Positions 53,486 through 61,434 of a stretch of 64,000 nt of DNA are shown one piece after another. The notes beneath the pieces were generated by a model that worked only from the letters and a program-made list of their open reading frames with translations, ran no database searches and had not been told where the DNA came from. The position numbers and the translations under genes were made by a program. This stretch comes from a virus. Positions within the stretch are counted from its first letter, which is position 1. Every line of letters starts with the position of its first letter. The stretch is from positions 24,671 through 88,670 of the IMG/VR virus record IMGVR_UViG_3300031951_000076; one strand, given 5' to 3'.

Positions 53486-54502
53486 TTATCTATTCCAATA
53501 TTGTTCAACTTTCTTTGTCAAATCTATAAGAATTTCTTCATTAAGAGGATTCTTAAGATATTCTACAACATCAGCTTGGTTACGGCCAAGAAGAGTTGTA
53601 GTGGCCATATGATATATAAATCCATCAGCTTTTGTTGCAATGAATTTATAATAATGACTATCTTTTACAATTGCTCTAATTTTTAAAGATTCCATATCAA
53701 GAGAAGCTGTTTCTAAGAAACGCTTAGCTGTCTTATTTTTATCTTTTTCTATAAGATCACCATTGATGTATTTATCCATATTATCATAGATAATATCATT
53801 TGGTGTAGACTTTTTATATTGAGCACTATTAGGATCTAAAAGTCTAGCAATATAAAGTAGTTTATTTTGATTCTTGTCAAAGAGCTTTTGAAGTTCTGAA
53901 AGAGCTTTGTTACGAAGCTTCTTAACTTCTGTTTTAGTAGATGCTGTATCTTCTAATCTATCCAAATAAAATTTAGGTGGTGTTGTACGTTGACGGGCAT
54001 CTTCTAAAGATTTTGATACAATTGAAAAGCCACCTGCATCAATTGCATATAGTTTAATTAAATCATAGGGATCTTTGTCTGCATCAAGATAAACAGGTTC
54101 ATTACCACAACGAATTTTAATCTTATCCCAAAACTCTGTATTATCTTGTTTAAGTAGTTTTACTTTATTCCAAAACTCTTTATCTTCAACATCAATTACA
54201 TTACCAGCTAAAACCTTTTCAAGATGAGAAACTACTCTACGAATTTCTTTAATTTTTGCTTCTTGTTCATCAAAAGGAAGTGAAGATAATTCAGGTGCAA
54301 ATTCGTTTAATCCTGTAAGATAACGCTTAAGACCATTTACTTCTAAACATGCAATTGATTCTTCATGGAATGCACCTTCAAAAAGACTTAAACCATATCT
54401 TTGTAATCCCATGTTTTCTACTCCAGGATCAAAATAAGGTTTAATAGAAATAGTTGACTTTTTGTTTTGTGGATACATTTCCACCATTGTAAGACTACTC
54501 AT
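53486..54502 (-). CDS. Conserved-type head auxiliary protein, 338 aa
   Basis: I chose the ATG at 54502 (MSSLTMVEMYPQ), preceded by an A-rich AAAAAACCAAAT leader; a further in-frame ATG 51 bases upstream would add an unlikely tail inside a hairpin region. The protein is mixed alpha/beta, with FDPGVENMGLQRYGLSLFEG near the start, a charged helical middle and a domain near the C-terminus containing YKFIATKADGFIYHM. Position between capsid and connector genes suggests a head auxiliary or assembly protein. It starts after two tandem hairpins. Confidence 0.7.
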   Translation of the reverse strand: MSSLTMVEMYPQNKKSTISIKPYFDPGVENMGLQRYGLSLFEGAFHEESIACLEVNGLKRYLTGLNEFAPELSSLPFDEQEAKIKEIRRVVSHLEKVLAGNVIDVEDKEFWNKVKLLKQDNTEFWDKIKIRCGNEPVYLDADKDPYDLIKLYAIDAGGFSIVSKSLEDARQRTTPPKFYLDRLEDTASTKTEVKKLRNKALSELQKLFDKNQNKLLYIARLLDPNSAQYKKSTPNDIIYDNMDKYINGDLIEKDKNKTAKRFLETASLDMESLKIRAIVKDSHYYKFIATKADGFIYHMATTTLLGRNQADVVEYLKNPLNEEILIDLTKKVEQYWNR

Positions 54503-54529
54503 ATTTGGTTTTTTATTGTTTATTAAGTT

Positions 54530-54579
54530 GGTTACAATTTGTAACCAGTTCAATATGTTGATGACTACTAAATGTAGTC
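54530..54579 (-). other. Two tandem hairpins in a gene junction
   Basis: GGTTACA/TGTAACC (530-546, 7 bp with a 3-base loop) and GACTAC/GTAGTC (563-579, 6 bp with a 5-base loop) fill the short gap between two head genes. Neither is followed by a T-run on the minus strand, so they are more likely RNA-processing, stability or operator elements than terminators. Confidence 0.5.
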
Positions 54580-54582
54580 AAC

Positions 54583-54813
54583 TTAATCTAAGATTTTAGA
54601 AATCCAGCTTTGCTTTACCTGATCTTCTTTATTCTTTTCTGCACGACTTTCAGCTTTAGCAAATTCTACATCAGTAAGCATAAGAGATTTCACTTTACCA
54701 TTCACTTTTACTAAAACAGTAAGATAACTATCGTTCTCATTTGTAAAGTTAGTAGCTTTTTTGTTTTTAATTCTAATAACTTTACCAATTCTAGTAAATG
54801 TTTCAAAGGTCAT
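54583..54813 (-). CDS. Small protein in head module, 76 aa
   Basis: The ATG at 54813 directly follows the preceding stop (TAA, one base, ATG), which makes it a better start than the in-frame ATG at 54885 inside the upstream gene. The product is a small beta-rich domain (TFTRIGKVIRIKNKK, SYLTVLVKVNGKVKSLML) ending in a charged helix. It could be a small OB- or SH3-like structural protein. Function unknown. Confidence 0.65.
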   Translation of the reverse strand: MTFETFTRIGKVIRIKNKKATNFTNENDSYLTVLVKVNGKVKSLMLTDVEFAKAESRAEKNKEDQVKQSWISKILD

Positions 54814-54814
54814 T

Positions 54815-55264
54815 TTAGTCAATTTTAACAAGTTCATAATAAAAATACACATCTCCCCAGTCTTGAGTAGATGATACATCTGCAATTTTAATATTAAAAA
54901 TGTCTCCAGCTACACCAGTTCCAAATACTACAGGTATAGCATTACCTGTTACATAACCTGTTAGTTGTACATAAAATTTTTCTCTATCAGGTATGATTTC
55001 TGGATTTTGAAGAGAAATAAAAAATGATGAAGCTGTTGCATCAAAATTTACTAAATCAACTATACCTTTTTTAGACATAATTCTTATCTGTCCAGAGGTA
55101 CCACCTTGTAAATCTATTTCATAAAATTTAATATCCATAATATCTCTTGACAATCTATTCACATGCGCAATGCGCGCGAGAGCACCCTCAGCTTCAGAAT
55201 AAGCTTGTTGTAAAGCTCTATCTGGAGACTTAGGATTCATTATCAGACGTTTAAGAGATATCAT
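54815..55264 (-). CDS. Head auxiliary/decoration-like protein, 149 aa
   Basis: A helical N-terminus (DRALQQAYSEAEGALARIAH) is followed by a beta-rich domain (DIKFYEIDLQGGTSGQIRIM ... YVQLTGYVTGNAIPVVFGTG ... VYFYYELVKID). This helix-plus-beta-sandwich layout suits a capsid decoration or head-fibre protein, consistent with being two genes after the major capsid protein. A second in-frame ATG at 55240 is an alternative start. Confidence 0.65.
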   Translation of the reverse strand: MISLKRLIMNPKSPDRALQQAYSEAEGALARIAHVNRLSRDIMDIKFYEIDLQGGTSGQIRIMSKKGIVDLVNFDATASSFFISLQNPEIIPDREKFYVQLTGYVTGNAIPVVFGTGVAGDIFNIKIADVSSTQDWGDVYFYYELVKID

Positions 55265-55352
55265 AGTACTAAACTTATAGAACCTAACAAGGGTTGCCAG
55301 TCCTTCACTTGATCAGAGTGGTAGGCATACACTAGGTTGAAGGGGTGATAAA
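55265..55352 (-). other. Short GC-richer gap without gene
   Basis: This 88-base gap is clearly less AT-rich than other gaps here. The minus strand has a possible AACCTA/TAGGTT closing stem around a partly self-complementary CACT...AGTG element. I see no tRNA cloverleaf and no ORF longer than a few codons. A structured leader for the next gene is possible. Confidence 0.3.
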
Positions 55353-55514
55353 TTATTTACCACTCTTTGAATTTCTATTCAAAGAAGGATTAACTTTCAC
55401 ATTTTTATTATTAACATTTGTACGAACACCTTTTGTAGAAGGTTGTACTCTTTTGTAACCAGCAGCTGAACCAAGTTCAGACTTAGATTTTGGAGTTCCA
55501 GGTTTTCCAGCCAT
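55353..55514 (-). CDS. Tiny basic protein, 53 aa
   Basis: The ATG at 55514 gives MAGKPGTPKSKSELGSAAGY followed by KRVQPSTKGVRTN and an Asn/Lys-rich end, stopping at TAA at 55353. It is Gly/Lys/Ser-rich and likely disordered. It lies between the terminator after the capsid gene and the next head gene. Composition like that of the other tiny basic proteins supports coding. Confidence 0.6.
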   Translation of the reverse strand: MAGKPGTPKSKSELGSAAGYKRVQPSTKGVRTNVNNKNVKVNPSLNRNSKSGK

Positions 55515-55552
55515 TTGTTTAGTTTTTAAATTGTTATTTAATATATATAAAG

Positions 55553-55579
55553 ACCTGGGTGTATGGTTAACACCCAGGT
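55553..55579 (-). terminator. Strong hairpin after the major capsid gene
   Basis: ACCTGGGTGT pairs perfectly with ACACCCAGGT (10 bp) around a 7-base loop, 13 bases after the capsid stop codon. On the minus strand it is followed by CTTTATATATATT, a modest T-rich tract. A terminator or attenuator that sets a high capsid-to-downstream ratio is likely. Confidence 0.7.
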
Positions 55580-55591
55580 ACTGTTATATTA

Positions 55592-57211
55592 TTAGAATGA
55601 ACCACCAGTAATAGGATTGCGCATAACAATCTTCAATACCTTGGTAGGATCTTTCACCCAAATTGCAGGCATTGTTTGTGTCATAAATACGCGATATCCA
55701 TTGAAATTACCAGAAGATTGGAAACCTTGTGTACGACCCATATAATCCATGGTACCATTTTGATAGAACCATTTCAGTTGGTTGTCCCAGCTAAGTTTCA
55801 ACAAGAAGATATTATCATTTGTGTTATCAGTGATATCAAAGATAATAAAGTTGTAAGAGCTAAGAGGGAAACCATCGATGATTGGATTTTCGATGTCGTT
55901 AGTGTGTACATTATCAAACGCAGGGTTAAGTACAAACTTAATGTTAGCCAAGAAAGGAATAATGTACTGAGTGTATGCAAATCCAAAGTTCAGATCCATA
56001 CCTTGACCAGTAATTGCTCCAATTTCTTTAGCATTAATCACTAAGCCAGAATTAACTGCCTCACGCTTAATAGCTTCATTAACAAGTTTCATACCACCAA
56101 GACCTGTTTGTACAATCAATTGACGTTGAGGATCTGGTCCTTTAAATTCAACTTTACCGTTAAAGAAGTTAAAGATTTCAGATTTAAACAAGTCAAGATT
56201 GAAAGATCCACGGTTGTAGATACGCTTGTAAGAGTTGTCAAGTTGCTTCCAAAGACCCACAGACAAACGAATATCATCTGGACCATCTTGCTTAATACGT
56301 CCACCTTGTCCCCACATCAAGTAGGTTTCGATGTCATTAGCAATTTTGGTAAGATGAGCTGCCTCAAGTGTAGTCAAGAAAGAACGAGTAAGTTGTCCTG
56401 ATTGATAAGCTTTCTTTACATAATCTTTACCAAGCTTAGAAGCCATGTCTTCAAGATTAGTAATAGAAGGATCAGGATTCTTTTCAAAGTTTCTCCAAAG
56501 TTCAATTACAGGTACAGTTCCATCAGCTTTCATACCACCTTTCATCATAAGGTCAGCACGAGAAGAAATAGAATAATGTACGTGAGCTTCAGCACCACCT
56601 ACGTAGTTGTAGAACTCACGAAAACCTGCAGACACTGAACCAATGTCAGAGAAACGCTCGCCATATTCACCACGAGCAGAACCTTTACGAAACACTCTAG
56701 TTCCAACAGCAAGATACTGATTTTGGATGAACCTAAAGTTGTCGTTGTTCACAAGTTGAACAGTGTAAATAAAACCATCACCAGCAGGGATGACATCATC
56801 AGCAGTGATGTACATCTCAACGCCATTGTATTTATCATAAGTGATGATATCACCATGACCAAAAGAGCGTTTGTTGATTTTGATTCTAAATGTTTGTCCA
56901 TCAATACCTTTAGTTGTATTGCCTGGATCTAGATCTTCTACTATGTAAGGAAGATCTTGTGCGACAGGAATCTGCCATTTGTATTCACCACGTGCGTTGT
57001 CTACCATAATCACGTTCTTACCACCAAAGCTGGACATTTGATAAAGAGGCATTTCTACCTTTTGTACCATTGCCCACAAATCGACAGGACCTAAATCTGT
57101 AGGTTCTGCGCTCTTAAGGAGGTTAGACAAGTGATATGAATCCACATGTGAACTCGTATGATACTGAGTGTCACGTAGGAATATACCATTGTTTAAAACT
57201 GGAGTTGCCAT
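55592..57211 (-). CDS. Major capsid protein (HK97-fold, crAss-like), 539 aa
   Basis: Length, position after the scaffold-like gene and composition fit the crAss-like major capsid protein. It has an N-terminal arm (LLKSAEPTDLGPVDLWAMVQ), then a beta-rich region (VMVDNARGEYKWQIP, split motif), a DPGNTTKGIDGQTFRIKINK segment, a central helical domain with SSRADLMMKGGMKADG, and a C-terminal domain ending in MRNPITGGSF. No protease gene of the HK97 type is seen nearby. It is followed by a strong hairpin, consistent with high dosage. I am confident of the role from context, without a structure comparison. Confidence 0.85.
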   Translation of the reverse strand: MATPVLNNGIFLRDTQYHTSSHVDSYHLSNLLKSAEPTDLGPVDLWAMVQKVEMPLYQMSSFGGKNVIMVDNARGEYKWQIPVAQDLPYIVEDLDPGNTTKGIDGQTFRIKINKRSFGHGDIITYDKYNGVEMYITADDVIPAGDGFIYTVQLVNNDNFRFIQNQYLAVGTRVFRKGSARGEYGERFSDIGSVSAGFREFYNYVGGAEAHVHYSISSRADLMMKGGMKADGTVPVIELWRNFEKNPDPSITNLEDMASKLGKDYVKKAYQSGQLTRSFLTTLEAAHLTKIANDIETYLMWGQGGRIKQDGPDDIRLSVGLWKQLDNSYKRIYNRGSFNLDLFKSEIFNFFNGKVEFKGPDPQRQLIVQTGLGGMKLVNEAIKREAVNSGLVINAKEIGAITGQGMDLNFGFAYTQYIIPFLANIKFVLNPAFDNVHTNDIENPIIDGFPLSSYNFIIFDITDNTNDNIFLLKLSWDNQLKWFYQNGTMDYMGRTQGFQSSGNFNGYRVFMTQTMPAIWVKDPTKVLKIVMRNPITGGSF

Positions 57212-57243
57212 TGGGCTTAAAATTTAAGGGGTTAGTAAATAAA

Positions 57244-58479
57244 TTATCGTTTAAAAATATTTTGTGGTCTTGCTATTTTTCTAGGTCTTTGATCATCTTC
57301 TTCTTGATAAGTGTAAGAGCTTTTACGAGCTTGTTCTGTTTTTAACTGTCTTACAGTTTGTTCAACAGCTGCTGTTTTACCTTGTTTTTTAAGTTCTGCT
57401 CTATAACTATCAGGATCAGATAACAACCAAAGAGCTTCTGCTATAAGAGAATAATTTGGTTCTACGTATTGATACTTCTCTAAAAGATGTCCTAATAAAT
57501 TTGTAGGGCGTCCACTTACAGAAGGATATTGCGGTTGAACCAAACCTGAATAAAGACTAGCTTGTGTTTTTTTATCTAACTTCAAGCCATTAATTTCACC
57601 AGGTCTTAAAGCTTCAAATACATTTTGTATATATGCATTTGCTGCTTGCTCTTGTTGTTTTCTACGTTGCTCTTGTTCTGCCAATTGAGCGTGGACCATT
57701 TGCTCCTGCATTTGATCTAATTTTGGCTTAAACTGACGAGCTTTTCTTTCTAATGTACCAAGTTCTTTAAGTGTTACAATTTCTTCTTCAATTTCTTCAG
57801 GACTTTCACCTCTTGTTTGAAGATAGTTTCTTACAATTAATTCTTGGTCATATTCGTCTTGAGGATCTAAAGATCTAATTTCTTCATTTTGAGCTAATGC
57901 TTGAAACAAACCTTTTAAATCTTGACCTCCATCTGCTACATATTTTGCTGCATATTGAAGTTCTTGAGGAAGTGCTTTAAAAAACTCTTGAGGAGTTTGA
58001 GATGCCACCTCATCTTTAAGATTATTTATATTAGCTTGCCAAAGATCATCTACATCTTTTTCAGATAAACCACCCAAGTAATCATCCAAAGACTGTTTTG
58101 ATTCATCGTAATCATCAAAAGCAAACATTTCTTTTGACTCAATACGTTTCTTAAGAAACTCTACCAGTCCTGATTTTTCTGTGCGAGGTCTACCAGGTTT
58201 AGATTTTAAACTTTCATCTTCTACATCTGTTGCAATGTCTTTGTCTAAGATGTCTGAAAGAACTTCTTTTGCATTTTCTTTAGTTTCATCTCCTGCAACT
58301 TCTTCTGGTTTACCATCAAGAAAGCTAAGATCTACATCTTTTTTAGTGAACACTGTAGGTTTTATTTCTTCTTGCGCAGGTGTGATAACACTTTCTGCAC
58401 CAGGAGCACCTAACCAGCTATCAATATCTAAGTCTACTTGTTGTACAGAAGTCTGTACATTGGATTGATTTTCAGCCAT
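57244..58479 (-). CDS. Scaffold-like head assembly protein, 411 aa
   Basis: Highly acidic and helical, with long Gln/Glu/Arg coiled-coil stretches (QMQEQMVHAQLAEQEQRRKQ) and an AT-hook-like SKPGRPR near residue 92. The beginning is disordered and Asp/Glu-rich. The end is basic (RPRKIARPQNIFKR). This composition and the position between portal and major capsid genes are typical of scaffolding proteins, whose basic C-terminus binds the capsid protein. An AT-rich promoter-like element lies 30 bases upstream. Confidence 0.78.
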   Translation of the reverse strand: MAENQSNVQTSVQQVDLDIDSWLGAPGAESVITPAQEEIKPTVFTKKDVDLSFLDGKPEEVAGDETKENAKEVLSDILDKDIATDVEDESLKSKPGRPRTEKSGLVEFLKKRIESKEMFAFDDYDESKQSLDDYLGGLSEKDVDDLWQANINNLKDEVASQTPQEFFKALPQELQYAAKYVADGGQDLKGLFQALAQNEEIRSLDPQDEYDQELIVRNYLQTRGESPEEIEEEIVTLKELGTLERKARQFKPKLDQMQEQMVHAQLAEQEQRRKQQEQAANAYIQNVFEALRPGEINGLKLDKKTQASLYSGLVQPQYPSVSGRPTNLLGHLLEKYQYVEPNYSLIAEALWLLSDPDSYRAELKKQGKTAAVEQTVRQLKTEQARKSSYTYQEEDDQRPRKIARPQNIFKR

Positions 58480-58508
58480 GATATATTTGGTTTTTTGTTA
58501 GTTTTCTT

Positions 58509-58523
58509 TACAATATAATATAC
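58509..58523 (-). promoter_or_regulatory. AT-rich promoter-like element before scaffold/capsid genes
   Basis: GTATATTATATTGTA on the minus strand, identical to the element at 50332-50346. It is 30 bases upstream of the scaffold-like gene start, in a gap of about 110 bases after the portal gene. Confidence 0.4.
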
Positions 58524-58591
58524 AACTTAAACTCTAAAAATTTACAAAATATTAAATAATTATAGCAAAGCACTGGATAATATAGCTATAA

Positions 58592-61339
58592 TTATTTCTT
58601 CTTACTCTTAGATTTTGTATCGTATTTATTTTTATTTTCTTTTGCAATCTCAAGTTGTTTATTTGCGACTTCTTTTTGAACTGACAACTTTTGTTTTTCC
58701 ACTTCAAGTTTTTGATCACTTTGCAACTTATCTGTTAAATGGCTTTCTCTTTTTAAATTCATTTCATCACGATAGCGTTGTTCACTTTGAATTTTTGCAA
58801 GTGCGTCAATATAGTCAGATTGTTGATTTTCGTCAATATCTGATCCAGCACCATAACCAGCTGCTCTAATTTCTGCAACAGTGATATCTTTTTCTCTATC
58901 TTTTTCAGACTCATCAGCTTTAAATTGCAGTTGCATTTGAATTTGTTTTTCTTGAGCAGCCAATTGTTCTTGTTGCATTTTTTCTTCATGAGCTCTTTCT
59001 TGCTCTTTAAGTTTTTGCATCTTCTCTTCTGTTGATTTAAGAACATTTGTAAGCTCAGCCATAGACTCTGCTTTAATAATATTACCTAAATCAAATATTG
59101 AAGCACCCGTTGTGTTATTTTGAACAGCTAATTGTTTTAGTTGTTCCATAACAGCACGAGTGTTTGTTTTTGTTGTACAGAATATATTAAGTTCTCTCAT
59201 TAGTAAATCTGTACCATTTATCTCAAAATTCATTTTTTCATCTGCTGTAGTTATATATTGAAGTCTTACAGATGGTTTTTTAGAATGATAATACTGAGCA
59301 AGATCTGTACGCATCTGATGTACGCGAGGCATTAAGTTATCACTATGCTGTATAAAGTATTGTTCTGTTTGTGCATAGCTGGCATTCATAGCTTGCTCAA
59401 TACCAGTGGCTGTTTGTTGTTGTGCAATAGGCTGACCCATCCTTTGAGGATTTAAACCTATCACTTCAAAAGCTTGTTGTTTAAAATATGTCGCCAGTTG
59501 GATACGCGACATCAAACGCTGTGTCTGTTCAAGATTCAACACTTGATAGTGTTGGAATGATAATGGATTTTCTGTATTGGTAATTGTAGTATCAAGAGGC
59601 AGCATCTGAAAGTTTTTCATTGCTACATATGCTTTAGCTAAATTATTCTTACCCCAATCTTCACCCAAAGAGTGACGAGGAAGAGCATTTTGATCAAGCA
59701 TAATCACTGTACCAAGTTCATCTACAAGAATATCTGCTATCTGATTATTTACAATGTTATAACCAATCTGATATGGTTTCATCAAGTCTACAAGACTAAT
59801 AGACCTTGTATTACGATCACCAAAAACAGCACCTTCTACTGGAAGCTTGCATCCATAAATACTACTATCACCTTTAAATTGAAAAGGTATTCTACCTGGT
59901 CTTCCACCACTTAATCCAAGATATATAGGATTAATACCTCCAGGATTATTTACACCCCAGAATGCAGGACGATTAGGACCTATCTTAACCCCACCCCACA
60001 CTTCATTAATCCAAATCCAATCTACATGTTCACCATAGGTTAAATTGTCTTTACTTTTTTGTTTGTAAACAGAGGTATTATAAATAGGTTTATCTGTCAC
60101 TTTGAAATCTTCACTTACAATTTCTTGTATAATTTCACCATCTTCTGTAATCTTTGTAAGATGTCCCACTTTACGTTGAGACTTCCAATACACTTGAGTT
60201 ACACGTAACATATGAGACTTACCAAAATCTTGCAAGTCTTCAGAATCAGAAAGAATCCATTCTGCTATATCACCTGTACCAAACTTAGCATCATATAAAG
60301 AAGTAAATTGACGATATGCAAGTGATGGCATTTGTGTATTCCATTCATGAGATCTTGTAGGATCATAGTATGTACCATCATTTTGATAACCTGAAACAGC
60401 ATAACCTGCAGAACGTACAGGATATATTACCTCTAATGCTTCAAGTTGGTCTTGTGTCATCATCCAACCAAACTTATCTATTACATCAGATACACTCATC
60501 ATATCTATCTTACCTACCCAGTTACCTTGAGATATATAACGCACATCTGGTGATTTGTGATAGAATGTAAGAAGAGGATTCCATAACTCAATATCATAGT
60601 CATCTTCCATTAACTTAAGATGCCAAAATTCTCTATCAGTAATAAGCATATCACGAAATGCCATCTCTTCTAATTCATCCATTCTAAATCTTTCCTCATC
60701 AACACGCATTTGATGCGTAGCCCATTGCTCAATAACTGATCTATAATCTTTTTTAAAGAATTGTTCTATTTCAGGAAGTGTTTTTAGATTATCAGGACTC
60801 ATTGCTTGTTGACCTTCTTCAGAATCCATTTCAATACCTTCTTCAGACATACGAGCTAAAATTTTATTTCTAGCATCTTCAAGAAGAGTGACCTCTAACA
60901 TTTCTCTTTTTTTCTCCAACATCTCATTGTACGAATATTCATCAACAGCTCTATACATTATTCTAGAAGCTCTTTTTGAAAATTCATTTGATAATACATT
61001 AATTACATTTGGAATAATTGGATAGAACTTAAGCTCCAAAGCTGATGCATCTTCTTTTGTTAATACATCTATCAAATCAGCCATCTCATTATTTTCTTCA
61101 ATGATATAATCTGATCTATCTATAATACCTCTAGCAAGTTTGTAATTTTTAGAAAGTCTGCGTGAGTTTCTGCGTAATTGTTTCATACCTTGAAACTCTA
61201 GCCAATCTAAGTTCCAAGCACGCCATTGTTCATCTTTATCTCTTTCAGGAAGAAATTGAATAGGCTGGGTGAGAACACCCATCTTATTGTATTCTACCTT
61301 TTTACCAGCTTTGAGATCTAGGGCATTATATATTTGCAT
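58592..61339 (-). CDS. Portal protein, 915 aa
   Basis: It lies directly after the terminase gene and before scaffold and capsid genes. Residues 1-600 are mixed alpha/beta with DWLEFQGMKQLRRNSRRLSK, a WIWINEVWGGVKIG segment and SLVDLMKPYQIGYNIVNNQI, consistent with a large crAss-like portal. The last 200 residues are a long Gln/Glu/Lys coiled coil (MQQEQLAAQEKQIQMQLQFK) ending in a Lys-rich tail, which could form the portal barrel reaching into the head. Portals form a dodecameric ring through which DNA is packaged and released. Confidence 0.85.
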   Translation of the reverse strand: MQIYNALDLKAGKKVEYNKMGVLTQPIQFLPERDKDEQWRAWNLDWLEFQGMKQLRRNSRRLSKNYKLARGIIDRSDYIIEENNEMADLIDVLTKEDASALELKFYPIIPNVINVLSNEFSKRASRIMYRAVDEYSYNEMLEKKREMLEVTLLEDARNKILARMSEEGIEMDSEEGQQAMSPDNLKTLPEIEQFFKKDYRSVIEQWATHQMRVDEERFRMDELEEMAFRDMLITDREFWHLKLMEDDYDIELWNPLLTFYHKSPDVRYISQGNWVGKIDMMSVSDVIDKFGWMMTQDQLEALEVIYPVRSAGYAVSGYQNDGTYYDPTRSHEWNTQMPSLAYRQFTSLYDAKFGTGDIAEWILSDSEDLQDFGKSHMLRVTQVYWKSQRKVGHLTKITEDGEIIQEIVSEDFKVTDKPIYNTSVYKQKSKDNLTYGEHVDWIWINEVWGGVKIGPNRPAFWGVNNPGGINPIYLGLSGGRPGRIPFQFKGDSSIYGCKLPVEGAVFGDRNTRSISLVDLMKPYQIGYNIVNNQIADILVDELGTVIMLDQNALPRHSLGEDWGKNNLAKAYVAMKNFQMLPLDTTITNTENPLSFQHYQVLNLEQTQRLMSRIQLATYFKQQAFEVIGLNPQRMGQPIAQQQTATGIEQAMNASYAQTEQYFIQHSDNLMPRVHQMRTDLAQYYHSKKPSVRLQYITTADEKMNFEINGTDLLMRELNIFCTTKTNTRAVMEQLKQLAVQNNTTGASIFDLGNIIKAESMAELTNVLKSTEEKMQKLKEQERAHEEKMQQEQLAAQEKQIQMQLQFKADESEKDREKDITVAEIRAAGYGAGSDIDENQQSDYIDALAKIQSEQRYRDEMNLKRESHLTDKLQSDQKLEVEKQKLSVQKEVANKQLEIAKENKNKYDTKSKSKKK

Positions 61340-61376
61340 GACTCTTAATTGTTATATTATATCTAATATTATAAGT

Positions 61377-61401
61377 AGTTGTCGTATAAAATGAGACAAC
61401 T
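61377..61401 (-). other. Hairpin in terminase-portal gap
   Basis: AGTTGTC and GACAACT form a 7-bp stem with an 11-base AT-rich loop in the gap between terminase and portal genes. No T-run follows on the minus strand, so it is more likely an RNA stability or processing element than a terminator. Confidence 0.4.
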
Positions 61402-61434
61402 GACCAATCTGAAATTGTAACATTCACTTTAAAA

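Noticed and set aside
54814-54885. Upstream start (54885) for the small protein ending at 54583
   Set aside because: It lies inside the preceding gene in another frame; the ATG at 54813 immediately follows that gene's stop codon.
55265-55352. Possible tRNA in the GC-richer gap
   Set aside because: No acceptor, T-arm TTC motif or anticodon stem could be assembled.
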